Shown: in pieces, positions 1-7,143 of the stretch
Layout of the letters: each line of letters starts with the position of its first letter
Numbering within the stretch: position 1 is the stretch's first letter
Assembly (NCBI GenBank): GCA_003488145.1
Contig: DNMQ01000454.1
Location: 1 to 17,249, forward strand
Length of the DNA: 17,249 bases
Direction: 5' to 3'
DNA from: Pseudomonas sp.
Lineage (GTDB): Bacteria; Pseudomonadota; Gammaproteobacteria; Pseudomonadales; Pseudomonadaceae
Translations under genes and position numbers: made by a program
The notes under the pieces: model-generated
The model's input: the letters and a program-made list of their open reading frames with translations, nothing else
What the model was told of the DNA's origin: nothing
Database searches by the model: none

Positions 1-1
1 G

Positions 2-817
2 GCGAAGATGGCCGGGCTGTCGATGACCGTCTACCCGGCGCTGGTGGAAGAGGCAGGGGTGGTCAAGGAAGGGCGCTTTCCAACCCAGGCCGAGGCCGAG
101 TGGCAACACCGCCGCGCCCTGCAGCGCCTGTTGTTGCAACAGCTGGCGGAGCCGGCCAAGTACCTGCGCAACAAGCTGCCGGGCCTTACCGAGCTGGGCC
201 TGCTCTACCGCGACATGGGCAAGGTCGATGGGCTGGTCGAGGACATCCTGCTGGCCAGCCTCGACAGCTGCATCCTCGACGGCGAAGCCCAGCTGCCGCG
301 TGATGGCGCCGCGCTGGCGTCACTGGCCGAACGCAAGCGCGGCGACTGGACTGCGCATGCCGAGCGCCTCGCACGTCTGACACTGGAAATCCTCAAGCAC
401 TGGCATGGCCTGCAGAAGCGCTTCAAGGGCAAGATCGATCTGGCCCAGGCGGTGGCGCTCAATGACATCAAGGCGCAGTTGGGCAACCTGGTCTATCCGG
501 GCTTTGTTCGCGAAACGCCTGCCGAGTGGCTGAAGGAGTACCCCCGCTACCTCAAGGCCATCGAGCAACGCTTCGAGAAGATCGGTGCGCAGCTGCAGCG
601 TGATCGCGTCTGGTCCGGCGAACTGGCCGGCTACTGGGAGCAGTACCAGACACGCCTGAAGAAGCACTTGCAGGAAGGCAAGCGCGATGCCGAGCTGGAA
701 CTGTATCGCTGGATGCTCGAGGAATATCGCGTCTCGCTCTGGGCACAGCAGCTTGGCACCAGGATGGCGGTTTCGGACAAGCGCCTGAACAAACAGTGGA
801 GCCAGGTCGAGCCCTGA
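2..817 (+). CDS. hrpA: ATP-dependent RNA helicase HrpA, C-terminal part (truncated by window edge)
   Basis: This open frame runs in from the left edge, so only about the last 271 residues of a protein that is normally about 1300 residues long are present. The helicase core (DEAH box, helicase C domain) lies outside the window. What is visible matches the C-terminal DUF3418 region of HrpA: an opening AGLSMTVYPALVE segment, then a long helical, charged stretch rich in Trp, Arg and Leu that ends in KRLNKQWSQVEP. HrpA is a cytoplasmic DEAH-box helicase implicated in RNA metabolism, including fimbrial mRNA processing in E. coli and rescue of stalled ribosomes. The ATG at base 8 is an internal methionine and not the true start. 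The next gene, a RarD-type transporter, begins 50 bases downstream on the same strand. I see no terminator in that gap. Identification rests on recognising the C-terminal sequence and is fairly secure. Confidence 0.88.
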   Translation, partial: AKMAGLSMTVYPALVEEAGVVKEGRFPTQAEAEWQHRRALQRLLLQQLAEPAKYLRNKLPGLTELGLLYRDMGKVDGLVEDILLASLDSCILDGEAQLPRDGAALASLAERKRGDWTAHAERLARLTLEILKHWHGLQKRFKGKIDLAQAVALNDIKAQLGNLVYPGFVRETPAEWLKEYPRYLKAIEQRFEKIGAQLQRDRVWSGELAGYWEQYQTRLKKHLQEGKRDAELELYRWMLEEYRVSLWAQQLGTRMAVSDKRLNKQWSQVEP

Positions 818-867
818 TGCGGGGTTCTGGCGTTCGATTAGTCACGTTCTGATACGCGGGATACCCC

Positions 868-1770
868 ATGGAAAGCCGCAATAGCCTGGTGGGCGTGGCA
901 GGCTCGCTGGGCGCTTCGATGCTCTTCGCGACGCTGTATTACTACACGTCGCTGCTCGAGCCGTTGAGCGGCCAGCAGATCTACGGCTGGCGCATTCTGC
1001 TCACCGCACCCTGCCTGGCGTTGCTACTGCTCGCCATCGGTCGCTGGGGCGAGGTCCGCGAGATCCTCGTGCGCGTACCGGCAGAGGCGCGACTGTGGCT
1101 AGCGCTGCCGCTGTCTTCGGCGCTGGTCGGTTTGCAGCTGTGGCTGTTCATGTGGGCGCCGATCAACGGCCACGGGCTGGACGTTTCGCTCGGCTACTTT
1201 CTGCTGCCGCTGACACTGGTACTTACCGGGCGCCTGGTTTTCGGCGAAACGATCAGTCGCTTGCAACGCCTGGCCTGTCTGCTGGCGGCTGTGGGCGTGG
1301 GCAACCAGCTGCTACTGGCTTCGTCACTGTCATGGCCGGTACTCGCCGTTGCCCTGGGCTACCCGTGCTACTTCGTTCTGCGCCGCAAGCTCGGCACCGC
1401 CAGTCTTGGCGGGCTCTGGGTCGACCTGGTCATCAGCCTGCCGGTTGCTGCGCTGTTCGTCCTAGGCAGCGGTGACACGTTGAACCTGCTTGCCGGCAAT
1501 CCCCGCCTGCCATTGCTGATCGCCGGCCTGGGCGCGCTAAGCGCACTGGCGTTGGGGCTGATGATCAACGCCAGCAAATACCTCAGCCTGACCCTGTTCG
1601 GCCTGCTCAGCTATGTCGAACCGGTACTGCTGGTGGTCGTGGCGCTGTTGCTCGGCGAGAGCATCGCCCCGGACCAGTGGCTGACCTACGCGACGATCTG
1701 GGCCGCGATCGGGCTGCTGGTCGTGGAGGGAATGGCGGCGTTGCGTCGTAGCAGGGCTCGGGCAGCTTAG
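868..1770 (+). CDS. rarD: RarD-type DMT/EamA-family transporter
   Basis: This 300-residue, very hydrophobic protein has about ten predicted membrane segments, the size and topology of the drug/metabolite transporter superfamily. The N-terminal half carries RarD signatures: an opening G-x-x-GSLGASMLFATLYYY helix, then LEPLSGQQIYGWRI (roughly residues 31-44), and later a GYFLLPL stretch near residue 109. The C-terminal half contains LSYVEPVLLVVVALLLGE, the usual penultimate EamA helix. RarD proteins were named for chloramphenicol sensitivity in Pseudomonas, but their physiological substrate is generally unknown, so I infer only inner-membrane permease function. The ATG at 868 is the natural start because the preceding hrpA gene ends at 817 and membrane segment 1 starts right after it. 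The gene is probably expressed alone or by read-through from hrpA. Family assignment is strong and the substrate is unknown. Confidence 0.85.
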   Translation: MESRNSLVGVAGSLGASMLFATLYYYTSLLEPLSGQQIYGWRILLTAPCLALLLLAIGRWGEVREILVRVPAEARLWLALPLSSALVGLQLWLFMWAPINGHGLDVSLGYFLLPLTLVLTGRLVFGETISRLQRLACLLAAVGVGNQLLLASSLSWPVLAVALGYPCYFVLRRKLGTASLGGLWVDLVISLPVAALFVLGSGDTLNLLAGNPRLPLLIAGLGALSALALGLMINASKYLSLTLFGLLSYVEPVLLVVVALLLGESIAPDQWLTYATIWAAIGLLVVEGMAALRRSRARAA

Positions 1771-1809
1771 ACACGATTACCCCAGGGCGATTGCCTCAGG
1801 CGCGGCAGG

Positions 1810-1892
1810 GTAGGCGCTACGTTGGGTGAACTTGTGGCGCGTCGCTCTTTTCCTAATCGGAGAACCGATTAACGGAGCGAAGCATCGACCCA
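1810..1892. repeat. Nested imperfect palindrome at the start of the channel gene
   Basis: The centre is a perfect 7-bp stem, TAATCGG (1854-1860) and CCGATTA (1865-1871), around an AGAA loop. Outside it, GCGTCGCTC (1839-1847) pairs 8 of 9 with GAGCGAAGC (1875-1883). Further out, TGGGT (1823-1827) faces ACCCA (1888-1892), and a small GTAG/CTAC hairpin (1810-1820) adjoins. There is no T-run after the stem on either strand, so it does not look like an intrinsic terminator. It may be a small mobile palindromic repeat or a structured mRNA leader. The GGAG that could serve as ribosome binding site (1874-1877) lies in the outer arm, and the preferred ATG is at 1892. Confidence 0.6.
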
Positions 1893-2905
1893 TGGCGCTA
1901 CTGATCCTCGGCATCCTGCTGTTTCTCTTTACCGCAGCAGACATCATCAAGACCACACTTTCGACCCGCGGTGGCGGGATGCTCACCAACGGTGTCACGC
2001 GCGTGGTATGGGCGTGCTTCTTCAATATTGCGCGTCGGCGCGGGCGCTCAAAATGGCTGGAGTATGCCGGCCAGTTCGTCGTGCTCTCGGTACTGATGAG
2101 CTGGATCGCCGGCCTCTGGGTGAGTCTGTTTCTGGTACTCGCCTCCCATCCAGGGTCCGTCGTCGACGGCACCACCAGGATGCCGGCCGACCTGTGGGAA
2201 ACCTTCTACTACGCCGGTTTCACGCTCTCGACGCTCGGCGTTGGGGACTACGCCGCATCCGCCGACGGCTGGCGCGTGCTGACCAGTGCGGCGGCATTCT
2301 GCGGGCTGACATTCATTACCGCGGCCATTACCTACATCGTGCCCGTGCTGTCGGCGGTGAGCCTGCAGAACCAGCTCAGCCTGCTGGTCAGCAGTATGGG
2401 CAGGACTCCGCAGGAGATCATCGTCAACAGCTGGAACGGCTCGGACTTTTCCGCCTTCTACGACCATGCCTCGGACTTGCGCCAGCTGCTGGTCCAGCAC
2501 ACCTTGAATCACCACGCGTACCCCGTGATCCAGTGCTTTCACAACAGCGATGCGGGCAAGAACGTGATTCCGGCGATCGCCACGCTCGATGAGGTTCTGC
2601 GGCTACTGGATGGCGTCTCCCGAGCGGTTCCGCAGGAGCGTCTCAAGCAGCAGATGCTGGCTGCGGCGCTGGTACGGCATATCGAGCTGCAGCGTTCGAG
2701 CTACCTTGGCCGCGCTCGCGCGAACGTCGAGCTTGGAATTGTCGACCTGGCACCGCTTGAGGCTGCGTCGATACCGCTGGATGAAAGCCGCGCCGCCGTC
2801 GGGGAGCTGGATGAGCGCCGTCAGCTGCTGGGCACCATGCTCCAGTCGGATGGCTGGAGCTGGCGCGACGTTTACGGCGACTCGGCTGAATATTCACAAC
2901 ACTGA
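1892..2905 (+). CDS. Potassium-channel-like membrane protein (single pore loop, cytoplasmic tail)
   Basis: From the ATG at 1892 this is a 337-residue protein. Membrane segments appear near residues 2-18, 60-84 and 130-155. Between the last two lies a pore helix and the filter TLGVGDY (residues 114-120), which fits the T-x-G-x-G-D signature of K+-selective channels (ion-channel family PF07885). The remaining 180 or so residues are soluble, helical and unfamiliar to me; they probably form a cytoplasmic regulatory domain. I do not see a Rossmann-type RCK nucleotide-binding motif. The frame stays open upstream to a GTG at 1826, but the added residues would be encoded inside the palindrome at 1810-1892 and are not membrane-like, so I prefer 1892. 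The likely role is passive K+ (or other cation) conductance in the inner membrane. The FHA gene converges on its 3' end 60 bases away. Confidence 0.75.
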   Translation: MALLILGILLFLFTAADIIKTTLSTRGGGMLTNGVTRVVWACFFNIARRRGRSKWLEYAGQFVVLSVLMSWIAGLWVSLFLVLASHPGSVVDGTTRMPADLWETFYYAGFTLSTLGVGDYAASADGWRVLTSAAAFCGLTFITAAITYIVPVLSAVSLQNQLSLLVSSMGRTPQEIIVNSWNGSDFSAFYDHASDLRQLLVQHTLNHHAYPVIQCFHNSDAGKNVIPAIATLDEVLRLLDGVSRAVPQERLKQQMLAAALVRHIELQRSSYLGRARANVELGIVDLAPLEAASIPLDESRAAVGELDERRQLLGTMLQSDGWSWRDVYGDSAEYSQH

Positions 2906-2917
2906 CCGTCCCGGTCT

Positions 2918-2960
2918 GCGGCCGCGCAGCAATTGTCCTGCACTCCAACGAAGCGGCCGC
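2918..2960. repeat. Pair of GCGGCCGC palindromes in the convergent gap
   Basis: Two identical 8-bp palindromes, GCGGCCGC, sit at 2918-2925 and 2953-2960 in the 60-base space between the convergent channel and FHA genes. They could pair with each other around a 27-base loop. There is no T-run on either side, so a terminator role is only a possibility. Confidence 0.3.
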
Positions 2961-2965
2961 TACCG

Positions 2966-3823
2966 CTACATCATCCGCTGTCCGATGAGGCCCGCGACGA
3001 TGGCCAGGGCCAGCACGCCAAGCAGCGCGGTGACACGCCAGGCTTTTCGTGGACTTTCCGTGGCGGCTGTAGCAGCGGTCGCTTGAGGCGTGGCGACATG
3101 CAGCGGGTTTGGCGTGGCAGGACGGGGGCGGGAAGGTTTCGGCGGGGGGGCGACCGTGGTGGGCAGGTCGGTGGCGCGGACGAATACGGTAGCGTCTTCG
3201 TCGACGACTTCCGGGGTGCTGACCTTGGGCCCGATCACCAGCAGTGTGGTATTGCCCAGCTGGATCTGGTCGCCCGGCTGCAGCACAGCGGTCGTGACCT
3301 TTTCACGGTTCACCAGCAGGCCGTTGGCTGAGGCCAGGTCCTTCACTTCCAGCACATCGCCCTTGAGGTAGAACTCGGCGTGGCGGCGGGACAGTTCCGC
3401 ATCGCTGAAGCAGAGCTCGCATTTGACCGAGCGGCCGAAGGTCATCGAGCCGGTGATGTGGTACTTGTGGCCCTGGTTCTCGCCCTTGACCACCTGCAAC
3501 AGCCAGCGCGGGGCGCTCGCCAGCTTGGTGCCGGCCTTGGCCGGATCGACGATCTGCAGTTCCAGCGCGCCCAGGCGCAGGCGGTCGCCGGAACGAACCT
3601 GGTAGCGCTCGCCGACCTTCTCGTCATTGACGTAGGTGCCGCCAGGCGTGCCGAGGTCGGTGAGGTAATAGAAGCGGTTTTCCAGCAGCAGTTCGGCGTG
3701 AAATGGCGCGACCCCGGCGTCGTTGGCCACCAGCTTGTTGCTGCGATCCGAGCCGAGGGTGAAGCGTTCATCGGCAAGCCAGACCGGACTCTGGCGATTG
3801 TCAGCGAAGTGGATCCTGAGCAT
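2966..3823 (-). CDS. Membrane-anchored protein with two FHA domains
   Basis: The protein has 285 residues. Two forkhead-associated (phosphothreonine-binding) domains are visible. The first (about residues 20-92) is degenerate: its FTLGS has Ser where the conserved Arg is expected, and VAPFH replaces the usual SRxH, although the later GGTYVN is kept. The second (about 125-198) is canonical: FGR at 129-131, LSRRH at 144-148 and ANGLLVN at 166-172. A Pro/Thr/Ala-rich linker (about 220-258) leads to one C-terminal membrane helix (about 263-280), so the FHA domains should face the cytoplasm. An acidic stretch ending in DEDATVF (208-214) resembles a kinase substrate site. It is the last gene of the phosphatase-kinase-FHA cassette, 57 bases after the kinase. 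Its likely role is reading threonine phosphorylation made by that kinase. Partners are unknown. Confidence 0.85.
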   Translation of the reverse strand: MLRIHFADNRQSPVWLADERFTLGSDRSNKLVANDAGVAPFHAELLLENRFYYLTDLGTPGGTYVNDEKVGERYQVRSGDRLRLGALELQIVDPAKAGTKLASAPRWLLQVVKGENQGHKYHITGSMTFGRSVKCELCFSDAELSRRHAEFYLKGDVLEVKDLASANGLLVNREKVTTAVLQPGDQIQLGNTTLLVIGPKVSTPEVVDEDATVFVRATDLPTTVAPPPKPSRPRPATPNPLHVATPQATAATAATESPRKAWRVTALLGVLALAIVAGLIGQRMM

Positions 3824-3857
3824 GGCGCGGTACCTTTTAGCGGAGCGGGCGACGGTC

Positions 3858-3875
3858 TGAGCCGAACGGCGCTCA
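3858..3875 (-). other. Short hairpin between kinase and FHA genes
   Basis: TGAGC and GCTCA form a 5-bp stem around an 8-base loop in the 57-base space between the kinase stop and the FHA start. No T-run follows, so it is more likely an mRNA structure than a terminator. It could alter relative expression of the FHA gene. Weak evidence. Confidence 0.25.
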
Positions 3876-3880
3876 GCGAA

Positions 3881-5428
3881 TTATTGGTTGAATATCCGGT
3901 TCCACAGGCGCTTGACCGGGTTGGCCGGCGCTTGCGAGGTCTGCGTGTTGGTCGGCGCGGCGCGTGAGGTGCTGGCCGTTGTGCGTTTCACCGGGCGCGG
4001 CGCCCGGGCCTTGGCAACCCGCTGAGCATGCGCGTCGTGCAGTGCGAGCAGGGGCGCATAGTCCGGGGTGGCTTCCAGCCCCTGCTGGATGTACTCCAGC
4101 GCCAGGGCGAACTCGCGGCGCCCGTAGGCTGCTTCGGCTAGCTCGACATAACGCTCGCTGACCTGCACCAGCCCGTTGCGGGCCACCTCGTTTTCCGGCA
4201 ACCAGCCCAGCACCTGCTGGTAGTAGTGCACCGCGCTGTCTTCGGCGGGTTGCAGCAATTGATCGTTTGCCAGCCGTTGCGCCGCCAATTCCAGTGCCTG
4301 GGCGATGCGTGCATCGAGCACGCGGCGTATGCCGTCGAGGGCCTCGACATTGTCCGAATCCAGGCGCAGGGCCTGGCGGTAGTAGTAGTCGGCATTGTCG
4401 AACGCCGGTGCAGTCAGTTGCCCCTCATCCAGGCGTGCCTCGGCGCGGGTCAGGTAGTCGTTGATGCGGCTGTATTGCAGCCACTGGTAGCCGCCTGCGG
4501 CCAATGCGGCGACTGTCACGATCAGCGCCGCACCGATCACCGCCCAGCGGCCGATGCCACGACGGCGACGGCGGCGTCTGGTCGGCGCCTCGATGAATGC
4601 CGCCGGTGCGATGCGGGTCTGGTCCATGTCCGGCTCGGTGAGCGTGTCGATGGCTGCCAGCAGCTCACGGCAATTGCCGAAGCGCTCATCCGGCTGCTTG
4701 GCCAGCATGCGGTCGAGCAGTGGCTGGTAGGGCGCGAGTGCTGGCGGCAGTTGCGGCAAGGGCATCTGTAGGTGGTTGAGCACTGTTTGCGGATAGCTGC
4801 TGGCGCGGAACGGATTGGTCCCGGTGAGCATCTCGGCGAGGATCACGCCGAGACTGTAGATGTCGCTGCGGGCATCGAGTGGCTGGCACTGGGCCTGTTC
4901 CGGGCTGCTGTAGGCAGGGCTGCCGACGGCGATGCCGAAGTGGGTGAGTTCGTTGTCCAGCTCTACGGCCTTGGCCACACCGAAGTCGGTGAGCACCACG
5001 CTGCCGTCGTCACGGAAGAGGATATTGGCCGGCTTCACGTCGCGGTGAACCAGCCCGCCGTCGTGCACCACCGCCAGGCCGCCGGCCAGCTGGCGGATGA
5101 TGTCCAGTGCGCGGGACGGCGAGAAGACGATGCCGCGATGCTGCGCCAAATCGCCACCGCCGATGTACTCCATGGCCAGGTAGTGCCGGCCATCGGCGAT
5201 CTGGCCGATGTCGTGGATGGTGATGATGGCCGGATGACGCAGCGAGGCGACGATATGGCCTTCCTGGATGAAGCGCTCGGTGAACGCTGCATCTTCCGTG
5301 CGCAGCAGCACCTTGACGGCCACCTCGCGATCCAGCGACAGCTGGGTGGCCAGGTAGACCTCGGCCATTCCGCCCTTTCCGAGTCGCTTGTGCAGGCGAT
5401 AGCCCGGTATTTCCAGCATCCGATGCAT
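3881..5428 (-). CDS. Transmembrane Ser/Thr protein kinase with TPR-like extracytoplasmic region
   Basis: This 515-residue Hanks-type kinase has all core elements: glycine loop GKGGMAEVY (17-25), catalytic Lys39 in VAVKV, helix-C Glu56, HRD 128-130 followed by VKPAN (Lys132, Asn135), DFG 148-150 and SSPEQA (174-179) in the place of APE. HRD makes it an RD kinase, likely activated by activation-loop phosphorylation. A juxtamembrane run of seven arginines (284-290) precedes one membrane helix (about 293-313), which by the positive-inside rule puts the kinase in the cytoplasm and the last 200 residues in the periplasm. That part contains TPR-like helical pairs (for example ADYYYRQALRLDSDNVEAL and ALEYIQQGLEATPDYAPLL), then a basic Ala/Pro/Thr-rich tail. 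It sits 19 bases after the phosphatase stop, so the two are probably co-transcribed. It resembles Stk1/PpkA in its kinase domain only. Substrates are unknown; the FHA protein is the obvious candidate. Confidence 0.9.
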   Translation of the reverse strand: MHRMLEIPGYRLHKRLGKGGMAEVYLATQLSLDREVAVKVLLRTEDAAFTERFIQEGHIVASLRHPAIITIHDIGQIADGRHYLAMEYIGGGDLAQHRGIVFSPSRALDIIRQLAGGLAVVHDGGLVHRDVKPANILFRDDGSVVLTDFGVAKAVELDNELTHFGIAVGSPAYSSPEQAQCQPLDARSDIYSLGVILAEMLTGTNPFRASSYPQTVLNHLQMPLPQLPPALAPYQPLLDRMLAKQPDERFGNCRELLAAIDTLTEPDMDQTRIAPAAFIEAPTRRRRRRRGIGRWAVIGAALIVTVAALAAGGYQWLQYSRINDYLTRAEARLDEGQLTAPAFDNADYYYRQALRLDSDNVEALDGIRRVLDARIAQALELAAQRLANDQLLQPAEDSAVHYYQQVLGWLPENEVARNGLVQVSERYVELAEAAYGRREFALALEYIQQGLEATPDYAPLLALHDAHAQRVAKARAPRPVKRTTASTSRAAPTNTQTSQAPANPVKRLWNRIFNQ

Positions 5429-5447
5429 TGTGAAAACTCGTGCTTGC

Positions 5448-6224
5448 TTACGACTTGAGGTTTTTTAACAGCATGTTGATGAAGCGCCGTCCGCGGGATT
5501 CGGCCGCAGCGGGTGGAGCCGTGCGGCCGATGACGATGCAGGAGATGTTGTCGCGACCGCCATGTGCATTGGCCTGCTCGATCAACTGGTCCACCAGAGA
5601 TTCGAGCGTGTCGGCGAATGTGCAGGCGGCATGGATCTGGGCGTCGGTCAGCTCGTTGGTCAGGCCGTCGCTGCATAGCAGCAACAGCTCGCCGGGTTGG
5701 AGGGTGCCGCTGCGGGCACCGACTTCCAACGGCGCCTCGCGTCCCAGGCAGCGCAGGATGATGTTGCGCCAGGCGTGGCCCTCGGCCTCGGCCGGCTTCA
5801 GCTCACCGGCATCGATCATCATCTGCACCCAGCTATGGTCCCGCGTCAGCTGCTCGATACCGTTGGAGGTGACCAGATAGGCGCGGCTGTCGCCGACCCA
5901 GGTGAGTTCGAAATCGGCACCCGTGAAATGTGCGGCGACCAGGGTGGTGCCCATGCCGTCGTCGACGGCCGCGTCCAGTACTGCCTGGTTGGCCTGCTGG
6001 ACCGCGGCCTGCAGCGCCTCGCCGTCTTCGATCGCCTGCTGCAACGCAGACAGTGCCAGGCTGCTTGCGACCTCACCGCACTGATGACCCCCCATGCCGT
6101 CGGCGATGGCCCAGAGCCCCAGCTCCGGCGCGCAGAGCAGTGCATCTTCATTGTGGCTGCGCCTGCGCCCTGGCGAGCTTTGCCCGGCGTAGTCCAGCAA
6201 TGAATCGGAAAGGGTAGGTTGCAT
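5448..6224 (-). CDS. PP2C-family Ser/Thr protein phosphatase
   Basis: From the ATG at 6224 the protein has 258 residues, normal for bacterial soluble PP2C (Stp/PppA type). The metal-binding and catalytic motifs are present: RSHNEDALL near the N-terminus, ADGMGGHQCGE, GTTLVAA, WVGDSRAYL, LTRDHSW, LCSDGLTNELTD and GRDNISCIVIG near the C-terminus. These supply the usual Asp ligands for two Mn/Mg ions. No membrane segment or signal peptide is seen, so it should be cytoplasmic. A GTG at 6242 would add six residues, but AGGG seven bases before 6224 supports the ATG. It is the first gene of the cassette and should reverse phosphorylation by the downstream kinase. Its promoter should lie between 6225 and 6406, where repeated GCGCAAA motifs are found. 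Confidence 0.92.
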   Translation of the reverse strand: MQPTLSDSLLDYAGQSSPGRRRSHNEDALLCAPELGLWAIADGMGGHQCGEVASSLALSALQQAIEDGEALQAAVQQANQAVLDAAVDDGMGTTLVAAHFTGADFELTWVGDSRAYLVTSNGIEQLTRDHSWVQMMIDAGELKPAEAEGHAWRNIILRCLGREAPLEVGARSGTLQPGELLLLCSDGLTNELTDAQIHAACTFADTLESLVDQLIEQANAHGGRDNISCIVIGRTAPPAAAESRGRRFINMLLKNLKS

Positions 6225-6303
6225 GCGAGGGCCCTGCGGCACGACGTCGAGCGAACATGATGCGTGGGGCTCGGAGGGCTGTCATCGACCGGCACCGCGA
6301 CAA

Positions 6304-6348
6304 GCGCAAAACTGTTAACTCGCGCAAAGGGCGGATTCTTTTTTGCGC
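6304..6348. repeat. Three GCGCAAA heptamers flanking a GTTAAC palindrome
   Basis: GCGCAAA occurs at 6304-6310 and 6322-6328 and, inverted, at 6342-6348. The palindrome GTTAAC (6314-6319) lies between the first two. The cluster sits 80-120 bases upstream of the phosphatase start, where an operator or promoter of the cassette is expected. No convincing -35/-10 pair is visible, and the regulator, if any, is unknown. Confidence 0.35.
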
Positions 6349-6406
6349 TGCGTGCTTGCCGGAAGGCTGACGAACGACTGGCGCGCAATGGCCGGAAGAG
6401 CTGGCG

Positions 6407-7132
6407 CTACCGGCTCAGTTCATAGGTGCACATGTTCACCGTCGCCGCCAGGTTCAGCGATTCGATGGCGCCGCAGCCAGCGATGGTGAAGGGCTCGGCG
6501 CCCAGGGCGAGCAGCTGCTCGCGAGGCACGCCGCGCGCCTCGTTGCCAAACAGGTAGCAGTCGAAGGTCTTGAAATCCGGCGACTGCACCGGCGTGCCCT
6601 TCATGTCGAGGCAGGCGATGTGCTGGAAGCGGCTGTGCAGCGATTCCAGCGCCACATCCAGCTCCAGCGGCGCATGAAAGATGGCGCCCATGCTCGAACG
6701 CACGACCTTGGGGTTGTACGGGTCGACGCTGCCGGGGCTGAGCAGGCAGCGGAAATTGCCGAACCACGCTAGCGTGCGCAGGATGGTGCCGAGGTTGCCC
6801 GGGTCCTGGATTTCATGCAGGTAGATGGCGCGTTCGCCTGCGACAGGTGCCGAGACAGGCGCATCCGACATCGGCACCAGTGCCACGATGCCTTGCGGGG
6901 TCTTGGTATCGGCGATCTGCGCCATCTGGCGATCACTGATCAGGTGGGTCCTGAACGGGCTTTGCCAGTGCTCGTAGGTGCTGGTCACATACAGCTCGCT
7001 GCGTTGCAGCAGTGGGTTATGCAAGCCCGCCTTCTGCAGCTCCAGCACCAGATGCTCGCCCTCCACCAGAAAATACCCGAACTCGGCCCGGTACTTTTTC
7101 TGGTGCAGCTTTTTGATGTCGTCGAGTTTCAT
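6407..7132 (-). CDS. TrmH/SpoU-family RNA 2'-O-methyltransferase
   Basis: The 241-residue protein has a SpoU-type knotted methyltransferase domain in its C-terminal half with the three family motifs. Motif 1 is IQDPGNLGTILRT (108-120; Asn113 and Arg119). Motif 2 is FGNEARGV (195-202; Glu198). Motif 3 is IAGCGAIESLNLAATVNM (217-234; Ser225, Asn227). The N-terminal part, starting KLDDIKKLHQKKYR and continuing FLVEGEHLV, resembles the small substrate-binding domain of rRNA methyltransferases such as RlmB/TsnR relatives. It should transfer a methyl group from S-adenosylmethionine to a ribose 2'-hydroxyl in rRNA or tRNA. The exact nucleotide cannot be told from the sequence. It begins 11 bases after the flavoprotein gene stops, so the two are very likely co-transcribed. 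The ribosome binding site is weak, which hints at translational coupling. Confidence 0.87.
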   Translation of the reverse strand: MKLDDIKKLHQKKYRAEFGYFLVEGEHLVLELQKAGLHNPLLQRSELYVTSTYEHWQSPFRTHLISDRQMAQIADTKTPQGIVALVPMSDAPVSAPVAGERAIYLHEIQDPGNLGTILRTLAWFGNFRCLLSPGSVDPYNPKVVRSSMGAIFHAPLELDVALESLHSRFQHIACLDMKGTPVQSPDFKTFDCYLFGNEARGVPREQLLALGAEPFTIAGCGAIESLNLAATVNMCTYELSR

Positions 7133-7143
7133 CAGGGCGGCAC

